Of a stretch of DNA of 14,472 bases, positions 5,108-12,257 are shown in pieces; position 1 is the stretch's first letter, and every line of letters begins with the position of its first letter. This DNA is from Ignavibacteriaceae bacterium. GTDB taxonomy: Bacteria > Bacteroidota > Ignavibacteria > Ignavibacteriales > Ignavibacteriaceae. A program made the position numbers and the translations under genes. Below the pieces are notes generated by a model. It saw only the letters and a list, made by a program, of their open reading frames with translations, searched no databases and was not told the origin of the DNA. The DNA lies in the NCBI GenBank assembly GCA_031292465.1, contig JARLHB010000110.1, positions 1 through 14,472 on the forward strand. The letters are read 5' to 3'.

Positions 5108-8100
5108 AGACTTGTCTGGATAAGGAGGTTTCTGCAATTTCTTAACAGGATTCTTTTGCAATTCTTCTTTAATTACCTGAATTGCTTTTTCCAACTGTTC
5201 ATCATTGCCTTTTGCAAGTTCTGCCGGATTATCTTCCACATCATAATCAGGATCTACACCATAACCTTCAACCGTCCATTTACCTGTAGTATCCCATATT
5301 CCAAAACTAGGCGCTGATAAAAATCCTCCGTCTACAAGCTGAGGATTATCACCGTAACCGATAAGTCCGCCCCATGTCCTTTTACCGATTAGCGGGCCGA
5401 CTTTTTCTTCTTTAAAATAATATGGGAATGCATCACCGCCGGAACCGGACCAGCCGTTTATTAACATAACTTTAGGCCCGGGACTGGCTATCATAGGAGT
5501 TTGTCCGCTTTTAAAATCACGCCTTGCCCAAAAACTTAAAACAGGTCGGTTTAACAGTTCTACAAACCTGTCCGGTATTTGTCCGCCGCTGTTAAATCTT
5601 TCATCTATTACCATAGCGTCTTTTGTATATTGAGCGCTGTACTGGCGTACCAGTTCGCTTTGACCTTCAAGGCCGGTATTAGGTACATAAACATAACCAG
5701 CTTTACCGTCAGTCTCTTTTTCAACTTTCTCCCTGTTATCTTCTATCCATGCAAGATTCCTTAAACGGTCTTCATTTGCCAAGGGCTTTACTAAAATTTT
5801 TCGCGCACCTTCCGGGGACGGCTTAGTATTTATAGTTAAAGTGACTGTCTCATCAGCTAAACCCTGAAATGCTGCCCAGGGATCTTCTTTTATGTTTACC
5901 GGAATGCCGTTTACAGCTATAAGATAATTACCTTCTTTTACATCGTTGCCCGGATCGAGCAGTGGAGAGCGTACTTCCAAATTATCCCATGAGCCGCCGG
6001 AATATATTTTCTTGAAGCGGTAATAACCGTTTGCAATTTCATAGTCGCAGCCAAGCATACCTACGTTAATAGTTTTGGGCTGTTCCAGATCGCCGCCGCC
6101 GACATAAGTATGTGAAGAATTTAATTCGGCAATCATTTCTCCTATGATATAATTTAAATCATTTCTGTCTATAATATAAGGGAGCTGTGAACCGTAACGG
6201 TTTTTTATGCCGTTCCAGTCAACACCATGCATTCCGGGATCATAGAAATAGTCGCGTTCAATCCTCCATGCGTCGTTAAAGATTTCAGCCCATTCTTCAC
6301 GGGGGTTTATCCATGTTTCTAATTTCTCAGCCGCAATTTTGCCGTCACCAACTTTCTTGCCTGCGGATATGTCGATAATACCATAAGTGGAGCCACTCTT
6401 GTATATTATTTTTTTACCGTCTGCTGAAACATCATAGCTGTTAATCCCTGAGATAATTTCCTTTGTCTCTCTTTCTTTAAGATCGTAATAATAAATAGAA
6501 CCTGATGGCGAACCGGGTTTTGCATCGCCCGCAACGGGTTCTTTTTGATAAATTATTTTGCCTTCTATTGCATTAAGCGGCCCCACATTGCCTAATTCAA
6601 CAGGAAGTTTTACAGCCCTTTCTCCGATATTTTCAAAATCTATTTTTACGGGTTTTGTACCTTCTTCAGCGCTTTCTTTTTTGTCTTCATCTTTCTTTGA
6701 CTTTTTGCCATCTGTTTTTTTCTTAGAAGAATCCGCTTTTACTTCTTCAACATCATTTTGCGGTGCAAGCAGAGATGCGCCGTCTTTCTGAAGGGTAACT
6801 GCAACAAGCGAGGTTGAATTCGGATAAATCCAGGTAGCATCCATGTCGCCGTAAACAGGATTGAATTGGCTGTTTGAATAGTAATAAAGATATTTCCCGC
6901 CCGGATCAAAAACAGGCGAGGTATCATTATAGTATCCGCTGGTAACCTGGTGTATTTTACCATCATTTACGCCATATATAAAAATGCCTGTAGATAGTTC
7001 AGTTATACCTTTATGGTAAGTTAAATATTTACTGTCCGGCGACCAGTTATAATGGAAATGGAAATCAAAATCGTTTTTATCAACAAGCTTTGTATTACCA
7101 TCTTCTATATTTACAACGTAAAGGCTTCCGGTTTTATCACTGAATGCAATCCATTTGCTGTCCGGCGACCATTTGGGATAATACCTGTAACATTTGCCAT
7201 CCCGGGTTACCTGCTTTTCTTCACCGCTGCCGTCACCGGGGCGTATGTATAATTCATATTCGCCGGTTTTATCTGAAAAATAAGCGATGTATTTGCCATC
7301 AGGAGACCATGACGGGAATCTTTCGGCAACGCCGGAAGTGTTTGTAAGATTCTGCATGCTGCCGTTTTTTTCGGGAACTGTAAGCACTTCGCCGCGTGCG
7401 CCGAATAATGCCCGCTTACCGCTTGGGGAAAGTGAAAAATCATTTACTAATCCTGCAAGATTTTTTAGCTGCTGCCGGTCCTGAGGTAAATCGGCAGGGA
7501 CTTCAACGTCCACAACTTTGCTTTTTCCCGTTGCAAGATCCAGAAGGTATATTTCGCCGCCTTTTTCAAATACTATATCATTCGGGCCCAGGCTTGGCCA
7601 TTTAATATCATAATCTGTAAAATGTGTTACTTCATGAAGTTGTTTTGTACTTATATCATAAGCCCAGATGTTATTCTTTTTATTTTCGTCTCTGTCTGAA
7701 AGGAAATAAATTGTATTCCCATGCCACATTGGAAGAGCGTCTATTGCATTATCAAAAGTTATCTGTTCGGCAGAGTTGTTCTTTAAATCGTATATCCAGA
7801 GCTTGCTTGCCCATCCGCCCCTGTATCTTTTCCATGTCCTGAATTCAAGCGAGGCAGTTTCAAAAACAATTTTGCTTGCGTCATCATTGAATGAACCAAT
7901 TTCAGCAATCTTCATCGGAAGCTGTTCCGGCAGCCCGCCATTAACCGATTCTTTAAATAAGCGGTTAAATCTGTTTGAAGGGCTGTACATACCCGAGCGG
8001 TATAAAATGCTTTTTCCGTCGGGATACCAGTCAACAATAAAATCCACCATAGGATTGTGAGTAAGCCTTTTAGGCATACCGCCTACGGAAGGCATAATGT

Positions 8101-8386
8101 AAACATCCATATTGCCGTCATAATTACCTGTAAAAGCAATCTGTTTTCCGTCAGGTGAAAATTTCGGCAGGAATTCCGAACCTTTTGCAGTGCTTAATCT
8201 TGTTGCAATGCCCCCTTCTTTGGAAACCGTCCAAATATCCCCGGCATAAACAAAAGCAATCTTGTCGGCGCTTACGTCGGGATACCGCAGCATAAGAGCA
8301 TCGGGTTTGCGCGCAGATTCCTGCTGTGCAAACAAGGATATATAAAATAATAATGTGAATGTTAAATAATTAAAGCAACGTTTCAT
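5102..8386 (-). CDS. exported tricorn-like S41 serine protease with beta-propeller and PDZ domains
   Basis: A 1094-residue homologue of archaeal tricorn protease, which cuts oligopeptides into very short pieces. A signal peptide ends near FYISLFAQQ (about residue 22), so this copy acts outside the cytoplasm. Residues of about 30-510 are PD40/TolB-like propeller repeats (FSPDGKQIAF, WSPDGKYIAY, WSPDSKYLTY). About 552-582 is a Lys/Glu-rich low-complexity linker, then the tricorn C1 region, a PDZ domain (about 770-865) and an S41 core (about 890-1060). The catalytic set is present: Ser758-His759 (NSSHTY), Ser982 (GWSGSGGD) and Glu1040 (VEGYGV). These align with the known tricorn residues Ser745, His746, Ser965 and Glu1023 at near-constant offsets of 13 and 17. 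AAAGGA precedes the ATG. It is divergent from the dihaem cytochrome gene. Confidence 0.95.
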   Translation of the reverse strand: MKRCFNYLTFTLLFYISLFAQQESARKPDALMLRYPDVSADKIAFVYAGDIWTVSKEGGIATRLSTAKGSEFLPKFSPDGKQIAFTGNYDGNMDVYIMPSVGGMPKRLTHNPMVDFIVDWYPDGKSILYRSGMYSPSNRFNRLFKESVNGGLPEQLPMKIAEIGSFNDDASKIVFETASLEFRTWKRYRGGWASKLWIYDLKNNSAEQITFDNAIDALPMWHGNTIYFLSDRDENKKNNIWAYDISTKQLHEVTHFTDYDIKWPSLGPNDIVFEKGGEIYLLDLATGKSKVVDVEVPADLPQDRQQLKNLAGLVNDFSLSPSGKRALFGARGEVLTVPEKNGSMQNLTNTSGVAERFPSWSPDGKYIAYFSDKTGEYELYIRPGDGSGEEKQVTRDGKCYRYYPKWSPDSKWIAFSDKTGSLYVVNIEDGNTKLVDKNDFDFHFHYNWSPDSKYLTYHKGITELSTGIFIYGVNDGKIHQVTSGYYNDTSPVFDPGGKYLYYYSNSQFNPVYGDMDATWIYPNSTSLVAVTLQKDGASLLAPQNDVEEVKADSSKKKTDGKKSKKDEDKKESAEEGTKPVKIDFENIGERAVKLPVELGNVGPLNAIEGKIIYQKEPVAGDAKPGSPSGSIYYYDLKERETKEIISGINSYDVSADGKKIIYKSGSTYGIIDISAGKKVGDGKIAAEKLETWINPREEWAEIFNDAWRIERDYFYDPGMHGVDWNGIKNRYGSQLPYIIDRNDLNYIIGEMIAELNSSHTYVGGGDLEQPKTINVGMLGCDYEIANGYYRFKKIYSGGSWDNLEVRSPLLDPGNDVKEGNYLIAVNGIPVNIKEDPWAAFQGLADETVTLTINTKPSPEGARKILVKPLANEDRLRNLAWIEDNREKVEKETDGKAGYVYVPNTGLEGQSELVRQYSAQYTKDAMVIDERFNSGGQIPDRFVELLNRPVLSFWARRDFKSGQTPMIASPGPKVMLINGWSGSGGDAFPYYFKEEKVGPLIGKRTWGGLIGYGDNPQLVDGGFLSAPSFGIWDTTGKWTVEGYGVDPDYDVEDNPAELAKGNDEQLEKAIQVIKEELQKNPVKKLQKPPYPDKSK

Positions 8387-8649
8387 AGCTGTTCCTTTAT
8401 AATTGATATTACAAACTAATAATTGCCGTATTGATAAAGAATCATAAGCTGATAAAATAATATATAAAAAAATATATTACTCCGGTAACCGCTCATCATT
8501 TTTTTTGTCATTACAGGTTCAAAAATAATTACTGATATAAAATACACGGTAATTAAAGTTTTGGCTGTATCACTTTGTCCCAAAATAGAAATTAGTATCT
8601 TTTGCAAAACTTAATTTCCAAATAATTCATCATATCATGAGGTGCATGC
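8387..8649. promoter_or_regulatory. divergent intergenic region between tricorn and dihaem cytochrome genes
   Basis: Both genes start outward from this 263-bp AT-rich interval, so it must contain promoters for both strands. The minus-strand ribosome-binding site is AAAGGA just before 8386. The plus-strand one is GAGGTG (8639-8644), 5 bases before ATG 8650. A 7-bp A/T inverted repeat lies at 8458-8464 and 8473-8479. I could not assign specific promoter boxes. A 63-codon minus-strand frame here has no family resemblance and is not called. Confidence 0.5.
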
Positions 8650-9813
8650 ATGTATTATGGTAATCTATTGCGCAAATATTTTCTGCTAATAATCGGCCTG
8701 CTTATGGCTGCTTCATTTATGGGCAGTGTATTAGCAAAATCAGGACAGCAGGTTATTGAAAAAAGGAAAAACCCGATTCGGGATAGTGAAAAGACGACAG
8801 ATGAAGTTTTTAAAAACATAAAAGTAATGAATGGCCAGCCGGCATCTCAATTAGTCCCTGCAATGCATTTCTTTGAAGCAGCATTGGGGTTTAACTGCGG
8901 TAATTGTCATGTAAGAGGCAGCGGCGAACATGACTGGGATTTTGCAAAAGACGACAAGCCTGAAAAAAGAAGAACACGCGAAATGATGACTATGATGAAT
9001 GCAATAAATAAAGAGAGCTTTAAAGGCGAACAGCTTGTTACGTGTTTTACCTGTCATAAAGGCAGCCCTGATCCTACGGCTATACCGGCGCTTATGACTG
9101 CTTCATCAATGAAAGAAAAAAATAATAAACCGGACGAAGAGGAAGTTATTAAAATACCAAACCGGCTCGGTACTGCAGAAGAAATTATCTCCACATACCA
9201 GCAAGCTATAGGGGGCAAAGAAGCATTTGAGAAAATTACGTCTCTTAAGCTTGAAGGGAAAGCTGATATGGGCAATGGAAGAGAATCTTCTGTTTCTGTT
9301 TTTGAGAAAGCACCGAACTTATATTTTTCGGAAACAAAATCTCCACAGGGTACTATGCAAAGAGTGTTTAACGGAGAAGCCGGGTGGTTTAAATCTCAGC
9401 AGTTTCAAAGAAAATTCGAAGGCGATGACCTTCGGGATTTAAAGCTAAGTTCGGATTTTTATGCGCCGTTAAATTTTACTAAGAATTATTCCGATTTGAA
9501 ATTGGAAAATGTTCAGCTGCTTGATAATGATACGGTATATGCTATTGAAGGCACATTCTCTAAATACCGCAGATTTGAATTTTTCTTCGATACGAAATCA
9601 GGCCTGCTTTTAAGGCAGATACAATATAGTCATACTTTATTCGGCGATTTGCAAATCCAAACGGATTATAAAGATTACCGGAATGTGGATGGAGTATTAT
9701 TCCCGTTTGAACTTGATATATCGGATTATGAGCATGCCCAGAAATTCAGATATGATGCCATCACCCCGAATGCAGCTGTTGATGATAAAATATTTGAAGA
9801 GCCGGGTAAGTAA
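8650..9813 (+). CDS. dihaem cytochrome c (reaction-centre cytochrome type) with C-terminal LolA-like domain
   Basis: A 387-residue exported protein. After a signal peptide or anchor (about 8-29, ending SVLA), residues of about 50-140 match the reaction-centre cytochrome c subunit fold. Each haem site CGNCH (83-87) and CFTCHKG (132-138) is preceded by a Met-bearing helix (Met72 in PAMHFFEAALGF; Met112-116 in REMMTMM), as the family uses for axial ligation. Only two of the four haem sites of true photosynthetic subunits are present. From about 174 on (GTAEEIISTYQQAIGGKEAF... APNLYF... FNGEAGWF... YKDYRNVDGVLFPFELD) the pattern is that of LolA-like or lipoprotein-sorting beta-sheet proteins. No photosynthesis genes are nearby, so a respiratory or redox role in the envelope is more likely. 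GAGGTG sets the start at 8650. Confidence 0.88.
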   Translation: MYYGNLLRKYFLLIIGLLMAASFMGSVLAKSGQQVIEKRKNPIRDSEKTTDEVFKNIKVMNGQPASQLVPAMHFFEAALGFNCGNCHVRGSGEHDWDFAKDDKPEKRRTREMMTMMNAINKESFKGEQLVTCFTCHKGSPDPTAIPALMTASSMKEKNNKPDEEEVIKIPNRLGTAEEIISTYQQAIGGKEAFEKITSLKLEGKADMGNGRESSVSVFEKAPNLYFSETKSPQGTMQRVFNGEAGWFKSQQFQRKFEGDDLRDLKLSSDFYAPLNFTKNYSDLKLENVQLLDNDTVYAIEGTFSKYRRFEFFFDTKSGLLLRQIQYSHTLFGDLQIQTDYKDYRNVDGVLFPFELDISDYEHAQKFRYDAITPNAAVDDKIFEEPGK

Positions 9814-10192
9814 GAAAGAAATATCTCAATAACTTTTTAAAGAAATTATTAATCTGTTATGTGAATTAGGAAAAGAGATAAGTACTAAATAAAAAGAGAT
9901 TATATAAATGGATTGCGTACTTCGACCTCCCCTTAATCCCCTCCTTAGTAAGGAGGGGAACGGCTTTAGCCGGGGGTGGTTAAAATGGCAACAATCCATT
10001 TATATAATTCAAATCTAATTCCCACAACATGAGTTATTAATATAATTATTTTTTAATAAGCGGCGTAGCTGCGGAATGCTTGTAGAAATAAGAAAAAAGT
10101 AAAGAAAGCTTTCTAGAAGCGGCATGGTGAATTGTTTCGAACAACAGATAAATATTATTAATTTACAATAAACAAAGAATCAAAATCTAATT
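9814..10192. other. gene-free interval holding a 110-bp inverted-repeat element
   Basis: No ORF of note lies in these 379 bases. The middle is the cloverleaf-like element at 9899-10008. The remaining sequence on both sides is AT-rich. No terminator with a T-tract is evident after the cytochrome gene, and no Shine-Dalgarno is visible ahead of the acetyltransferase ATG. Confidence 0.6.
9899..10008. repeat. 110-bp cloverleaf-like element with perfect 17-bp terminal inverted repeats
   Basis: ATTATATAAATGGATTG (9899-9915) and CAATCCATTTATATAAT (9992-10008) are exact reverse complements. Between them ACCTCCCC (9925-9932) pairs with GGGGTGGT (9973-9980) at 7 of 8 positions. This encloses two hairpins: CCCCTCCTTA-G-TAAGGAGGGG (9938-9958) and CGGCT-TT-AGCCG (9961-9972). 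The inner core resembles, from memory, a dispersed intergenic repeat seen in FCB-group genomes. The outer 17-bp repeats could be part of the element or the site it entered. There is no transposase and no T-tract. Confidence 0.8.
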
Positions 10193-10612
10193 ATGAGCGT
10201 TACATATAAAACTAATCAACCTTTAATCGATCAATATTTTAATTTGTTTGAAACTACCGGCTGGAACAAAGAATATTGTCTAAACAAAGACGAACTGAAC
10301 CTTTCTCTTTCCAATAGCTATTATACTGTATCTGTATATGAGGATAATAAACTTGTGGGATTTGGAAGGATTGTATCGGACGGCGTATTACATGCAATGG
10401 TTTATGAAATGATTGTTGATCCCGATTACCAGGGAGAGGGGATAGGTTCAACTATTCTTAATATGATGGTTGATAAATGTCTTGAAAACAATATAAGGGA
10501 TATACAGTTATTCTGTGCACGGGGTAAAAAATCCTTTTATGAAAGGCACGGATTTACAGTAAGAGATAGCAGTGCCCCGGGAATGCAATATAACAGGGAT
10601 CACCGCCGGTAA
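10193..10612 (+). CDS. GNAT-family N-acetyltransferase
   Basis: A 139-residue Gcn5-related acetyltransferase, the full length of a minimal single-domain member. The acetyl-CoA pyrophosphate loop is QGEGIG (80-85), preceded by the beta-4 strand YEMIVDPDY and followed by the alpha-3 helix. FYERHGF (115-121) is the usual motif near the end of the domain. No signal peptide, so cytoplasmic. The substrate cannot be inferred; small GNATs of this form acetylate amines, amino acids or antibiotics. No clear Shine-Dalgarno precedes the ATG, but the reading of the N-terminus is normal. Its stop lies 9 bases from the convergent metallophosphoesterase stop, with no visible terminator between them. Confidence 0.9.
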   Translation: MSVTYKTNQPLIDQYFNLFETTGWNKEYCLNKDELNLSLSNSYYTVSVYEDNKLVGFGRIVSDGVLHAMVYEMIVDPDYQGEGIGSTILNMMVDKCLENNIRDIQLFCARGKKSFYERHGFTVRDSSAPGMQYNRDHRR

Positions 10613-10621
10613 CAGATAATC

Positions 10622-11767
10622 TTATTGTGCAAATTTAATTTTCAAATTTACTATCTCGGACGGGCTGCCTATTTTAACAGGCGGTCCCCAGGTGCCTACT
10701 CCGCACGAAACATAATATTGAGTATTATCTTTTCTTAAATACCCCCAGCTTTTTTCATACACCATTTTTGTAATGAAGTTAAGCGGCCATAACTGTCCGT
10801 GATGTGTATGGCCGGAAAGCTGTAAATCCACTTTTGCATTCATGGCTTCATCAAGCCCGAACGGAGTATGGTCCATTAATATTACAGGCAGGCTTGTATC
10901 AGCGCCGATAAGGATTTCAGGGATAGTTTTCCTTTTACCCTTTGCAAACTGCCTGTTAGCCCTGTCGTCTCTTCCGGCTATGTAAAATGAATTGTCAACT
11001 TTTACAACAGAATCACGGAGCAGGTTTAATCCATAGTAGTCCATGTATTTTACGCAGTCATCGATGCCGTTTATGAACTCATGATTGCCGGTTATTGCGT
11101 AAGTTCCGTATTTGGATTTGAAGTTGCGCAAAGCCCAGCCGATATTCCGTTCTTCCAATATTTTTGCATTATCATCAACCAAATCGCCGGCAATAAAAAC
11201 AATATCCGGCTTAAGCTCATTTATTTTATTAACAATCTTAGCCAGGTGAGCGCCATCGTTAATTGGCGAAAGATGCACATCGGAGATTAATACTGCATTT
11301 AATTCTTTTAAATTTCCGGCGTGCTTGGGGATTTGAACTTCCAGCTTTTTTACTGAAAACATACGTGTATTTATATAGCCGGCGGCAACAATAATTGTTA
11401 CCAGGGTAACAACTGCCAATATTGTATATTGTTTTAAGGCAATGTAATTCTGGCTTAAAAAGGCAGGATTAAAATGGAATACTAAGCAAGACAGCCGGAA
11501 TAAATCAATTAAGAGAATGGACAGGAAAAAATAAAGCATGAATGCAAACCAGAAAGAGCCGATTCCCAGAAGTATATCATAGAGCAGCGGGGAAAGAATT
11601 TTCTCCATGAATTTTGCAACTATAAAGGATAGTGAGGCAATTAAGAATATAACAAGATAAACTATCCTTATTTGATGCAGCCCTTCCAAAGCCTGCCAGC
11701 CGTGAATAAAAATATAATAATTTATGACAGCGTATAGCGATAAAAAAACAGCAAGAAACATTACCAT
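10622..11767 (-). CDS. membrane-anchored calcineurin-like metallophosphoesterase (YkuE/YaeI type)
   Basis: 381 residues: about four N-terminal transmembrane segments (roughly 1-21, 34-53, 65-97 and 113-132), then a calcineurin-like phosphoesterase domain from about 152. All dimetal motifs are present: Asp163 and His165 in ISDVHLS, Asp195 in AGDLVDD, GNHE with Asn228-His229, His300 in LMDHTPFG, and GHTHHGQLWP (319-328). It should be an active metal-dependent hydrolase. Related proteins act on phosphodiesters or on lipid precursors such as UDP-diacylglucosamine, but the substrate here is not determinable. The start at 11767 has only a weak ACAGG upstream, and a second Met two codons on is an alternative. 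About 490 bases containing repeat copy B separate it from carB. Confidence 0.9.
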   Translation of the reverse strand: MVMFLAVFLSLYAVINYYIFIHGWQALEGLHQIRIVYLVIFLIASLSFIVAKFMEKILSPLLYDILLGIGSFWFAFMLYFFLSILLIDLFRLSCLVFHFNPAFLSQNYIALKQYTILAVVTLVTIIVAAGYINTRMFSVKKLEVQIPKHAGNLKELNAVLISDVHLSPINDGAHLAKIVNKINELKPDIVFIAGDLVDDNAKILEERNIGWALRNFKSKYGTYAITGNHEFINGIDDCVKYMDYYGLNLLRDSVVKVDNSFYIAGRDDRANRQFAKGKRKTIPEILIGADTSLPVILMDHTPFGLDEAMNAKVDLQLSGHTHHGQLWPLNFITKMVYEKSWGYLRKDNTQYYVSCGVGTWGPPVKIGSPSEIVNLKIKFAQ

Positions 11768-11840
11768 ATAGTAAGCCTGTTCATTAAAGAAATATTTATA
11801 ATTAGTTTGTTAAAATTATATCAAAGAGAATTTAAAATAG

Positions 11841-12146
11841 CCCCGGTATTTAGAGATTGCGCGAAAACTCATTATCAACTTATATTAATGCAAATTATAG
11901 TTTTGATAATTTGAATAATCAGATGGTGGTAAACCGTTAAAAACGGTTGAAAAGTTTTTCTTCTTCATCATTAACACCGCGATTAATCGCGGTGTTAATG
12001 ATATAATAAAACTTTCCTTTAACTGTTTTACCTGTCCGCCACTGGCGGAACAGTTTACCATTCGTTAAGCAAGAATCATAAATATTAACTTATTGTAATT
12101 TAATTCATGCAAAATCAATTTTAAAACAGCCTCTTTATGCCGGGGG
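11841..12146 (-). repeat. 306-bp palindromic element, copy B (inverted relative to copy A)
   Basis: Reverse-complemented, this has the same parts in the same order as 3527-3810. It has an end beginning CCCCGGCATAAAGAG, a TTTTGCATGAAT block, H1, a 36-nt palindrome (11967-12002), H3 (AACCGTT/AACGGTT, 11932-11948), and an end related to TTTAAAATAGCCCCG. H1 here (AACTGTT 12021-12027, AACAGTT 12049-12055) has a 21-base loop carrying a nested TCCGCC-ACT-GGCGGA hairpin, instead of the 2-base loop of copy A. The terminal inverted repeats are more diverged than in copy A. Confidence 0.75.
11967..12002. repeat. perfect 36-nt palindrome (copy B core)
   Basis: Two 18-base arms meet at 11984/11985. It differs from the copy A palindrome (3651-3686) only in one base pair of the outer arm (ATCATTAAC against ATTATTAAC), changed symmetrically on both sides. 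Confidence 0.9.
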
Positions 12147-12181
12147 CTAAGGGATCAAAAAATATTATTCATCTGATTTTT

Positions 12182-12223
12182 CCCCGGGTTATCACATAGT
12201 GATGGCTATGCCAAAACCCGGGG
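12182..12223 (-). repeat. 42-bp three-way-junction repeat module, copy B
   Basis: On the minus strand CCCCGGGT and ACCCGGGG form the outer stem around TGGC-ATA-GCCA and ATCAC-TAT-GTGAT. It lies 35 bases past the carB stop, on the carB sense strand, so it would be in the carB 3' untranslated region if transcription continues. No T-tract follows. See copy A at 3398-3439 for the comparison. Confidence 0.8.
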
Positions 12224-12257
12224 CTACTGGAAACATTTTAATTTTTACTTCAGTTAA

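Larger units (their letters stand above)
11768..12257. other. gene-free interval filled by repeat cassette copy B
   Basis: No gene is seen in 490 bases. It holds the 306-bp element (11841-12146), a 32-base AT-rich gap, the 42-bp three-way-junction module (12182-12223), and a 12-base match to the outer end of copy A (12247-12258) that reaches into the carB stop codon. The hairpins downstream of carB lack a T-tract on the minus strand, so no standard terminator for carB is apparent. Confidence 0.7.

Noticed and set aside
8416..8607. 63-codon minus-strand ORF in the divergent region
   Set aside because: No family resemblance and no clear ribosome-binding site; it occupies the region that must hold both promoters.
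8650..9813. True photosynthetic reaction-centre cytochrome subunit
   Set aside because: Only two haem motifs, a large extra C-terminal domain and no photosynthesis genes nearby.
9899..10008. Nested inverted repeats as a tRNA or riboswitch
   Set aside because: No tRNA consensus bases or CCA-end geometry, and the perfect terminal inverted repeats fit a DNA repeat better.
12182..12223. GC-rich hairpin after carB as an intrinsic terminator
   Set aside because: No T-tract follows on the minus strand, and the same module occurs at 3398-3439, where it does not directly follow a gene's stop codon.
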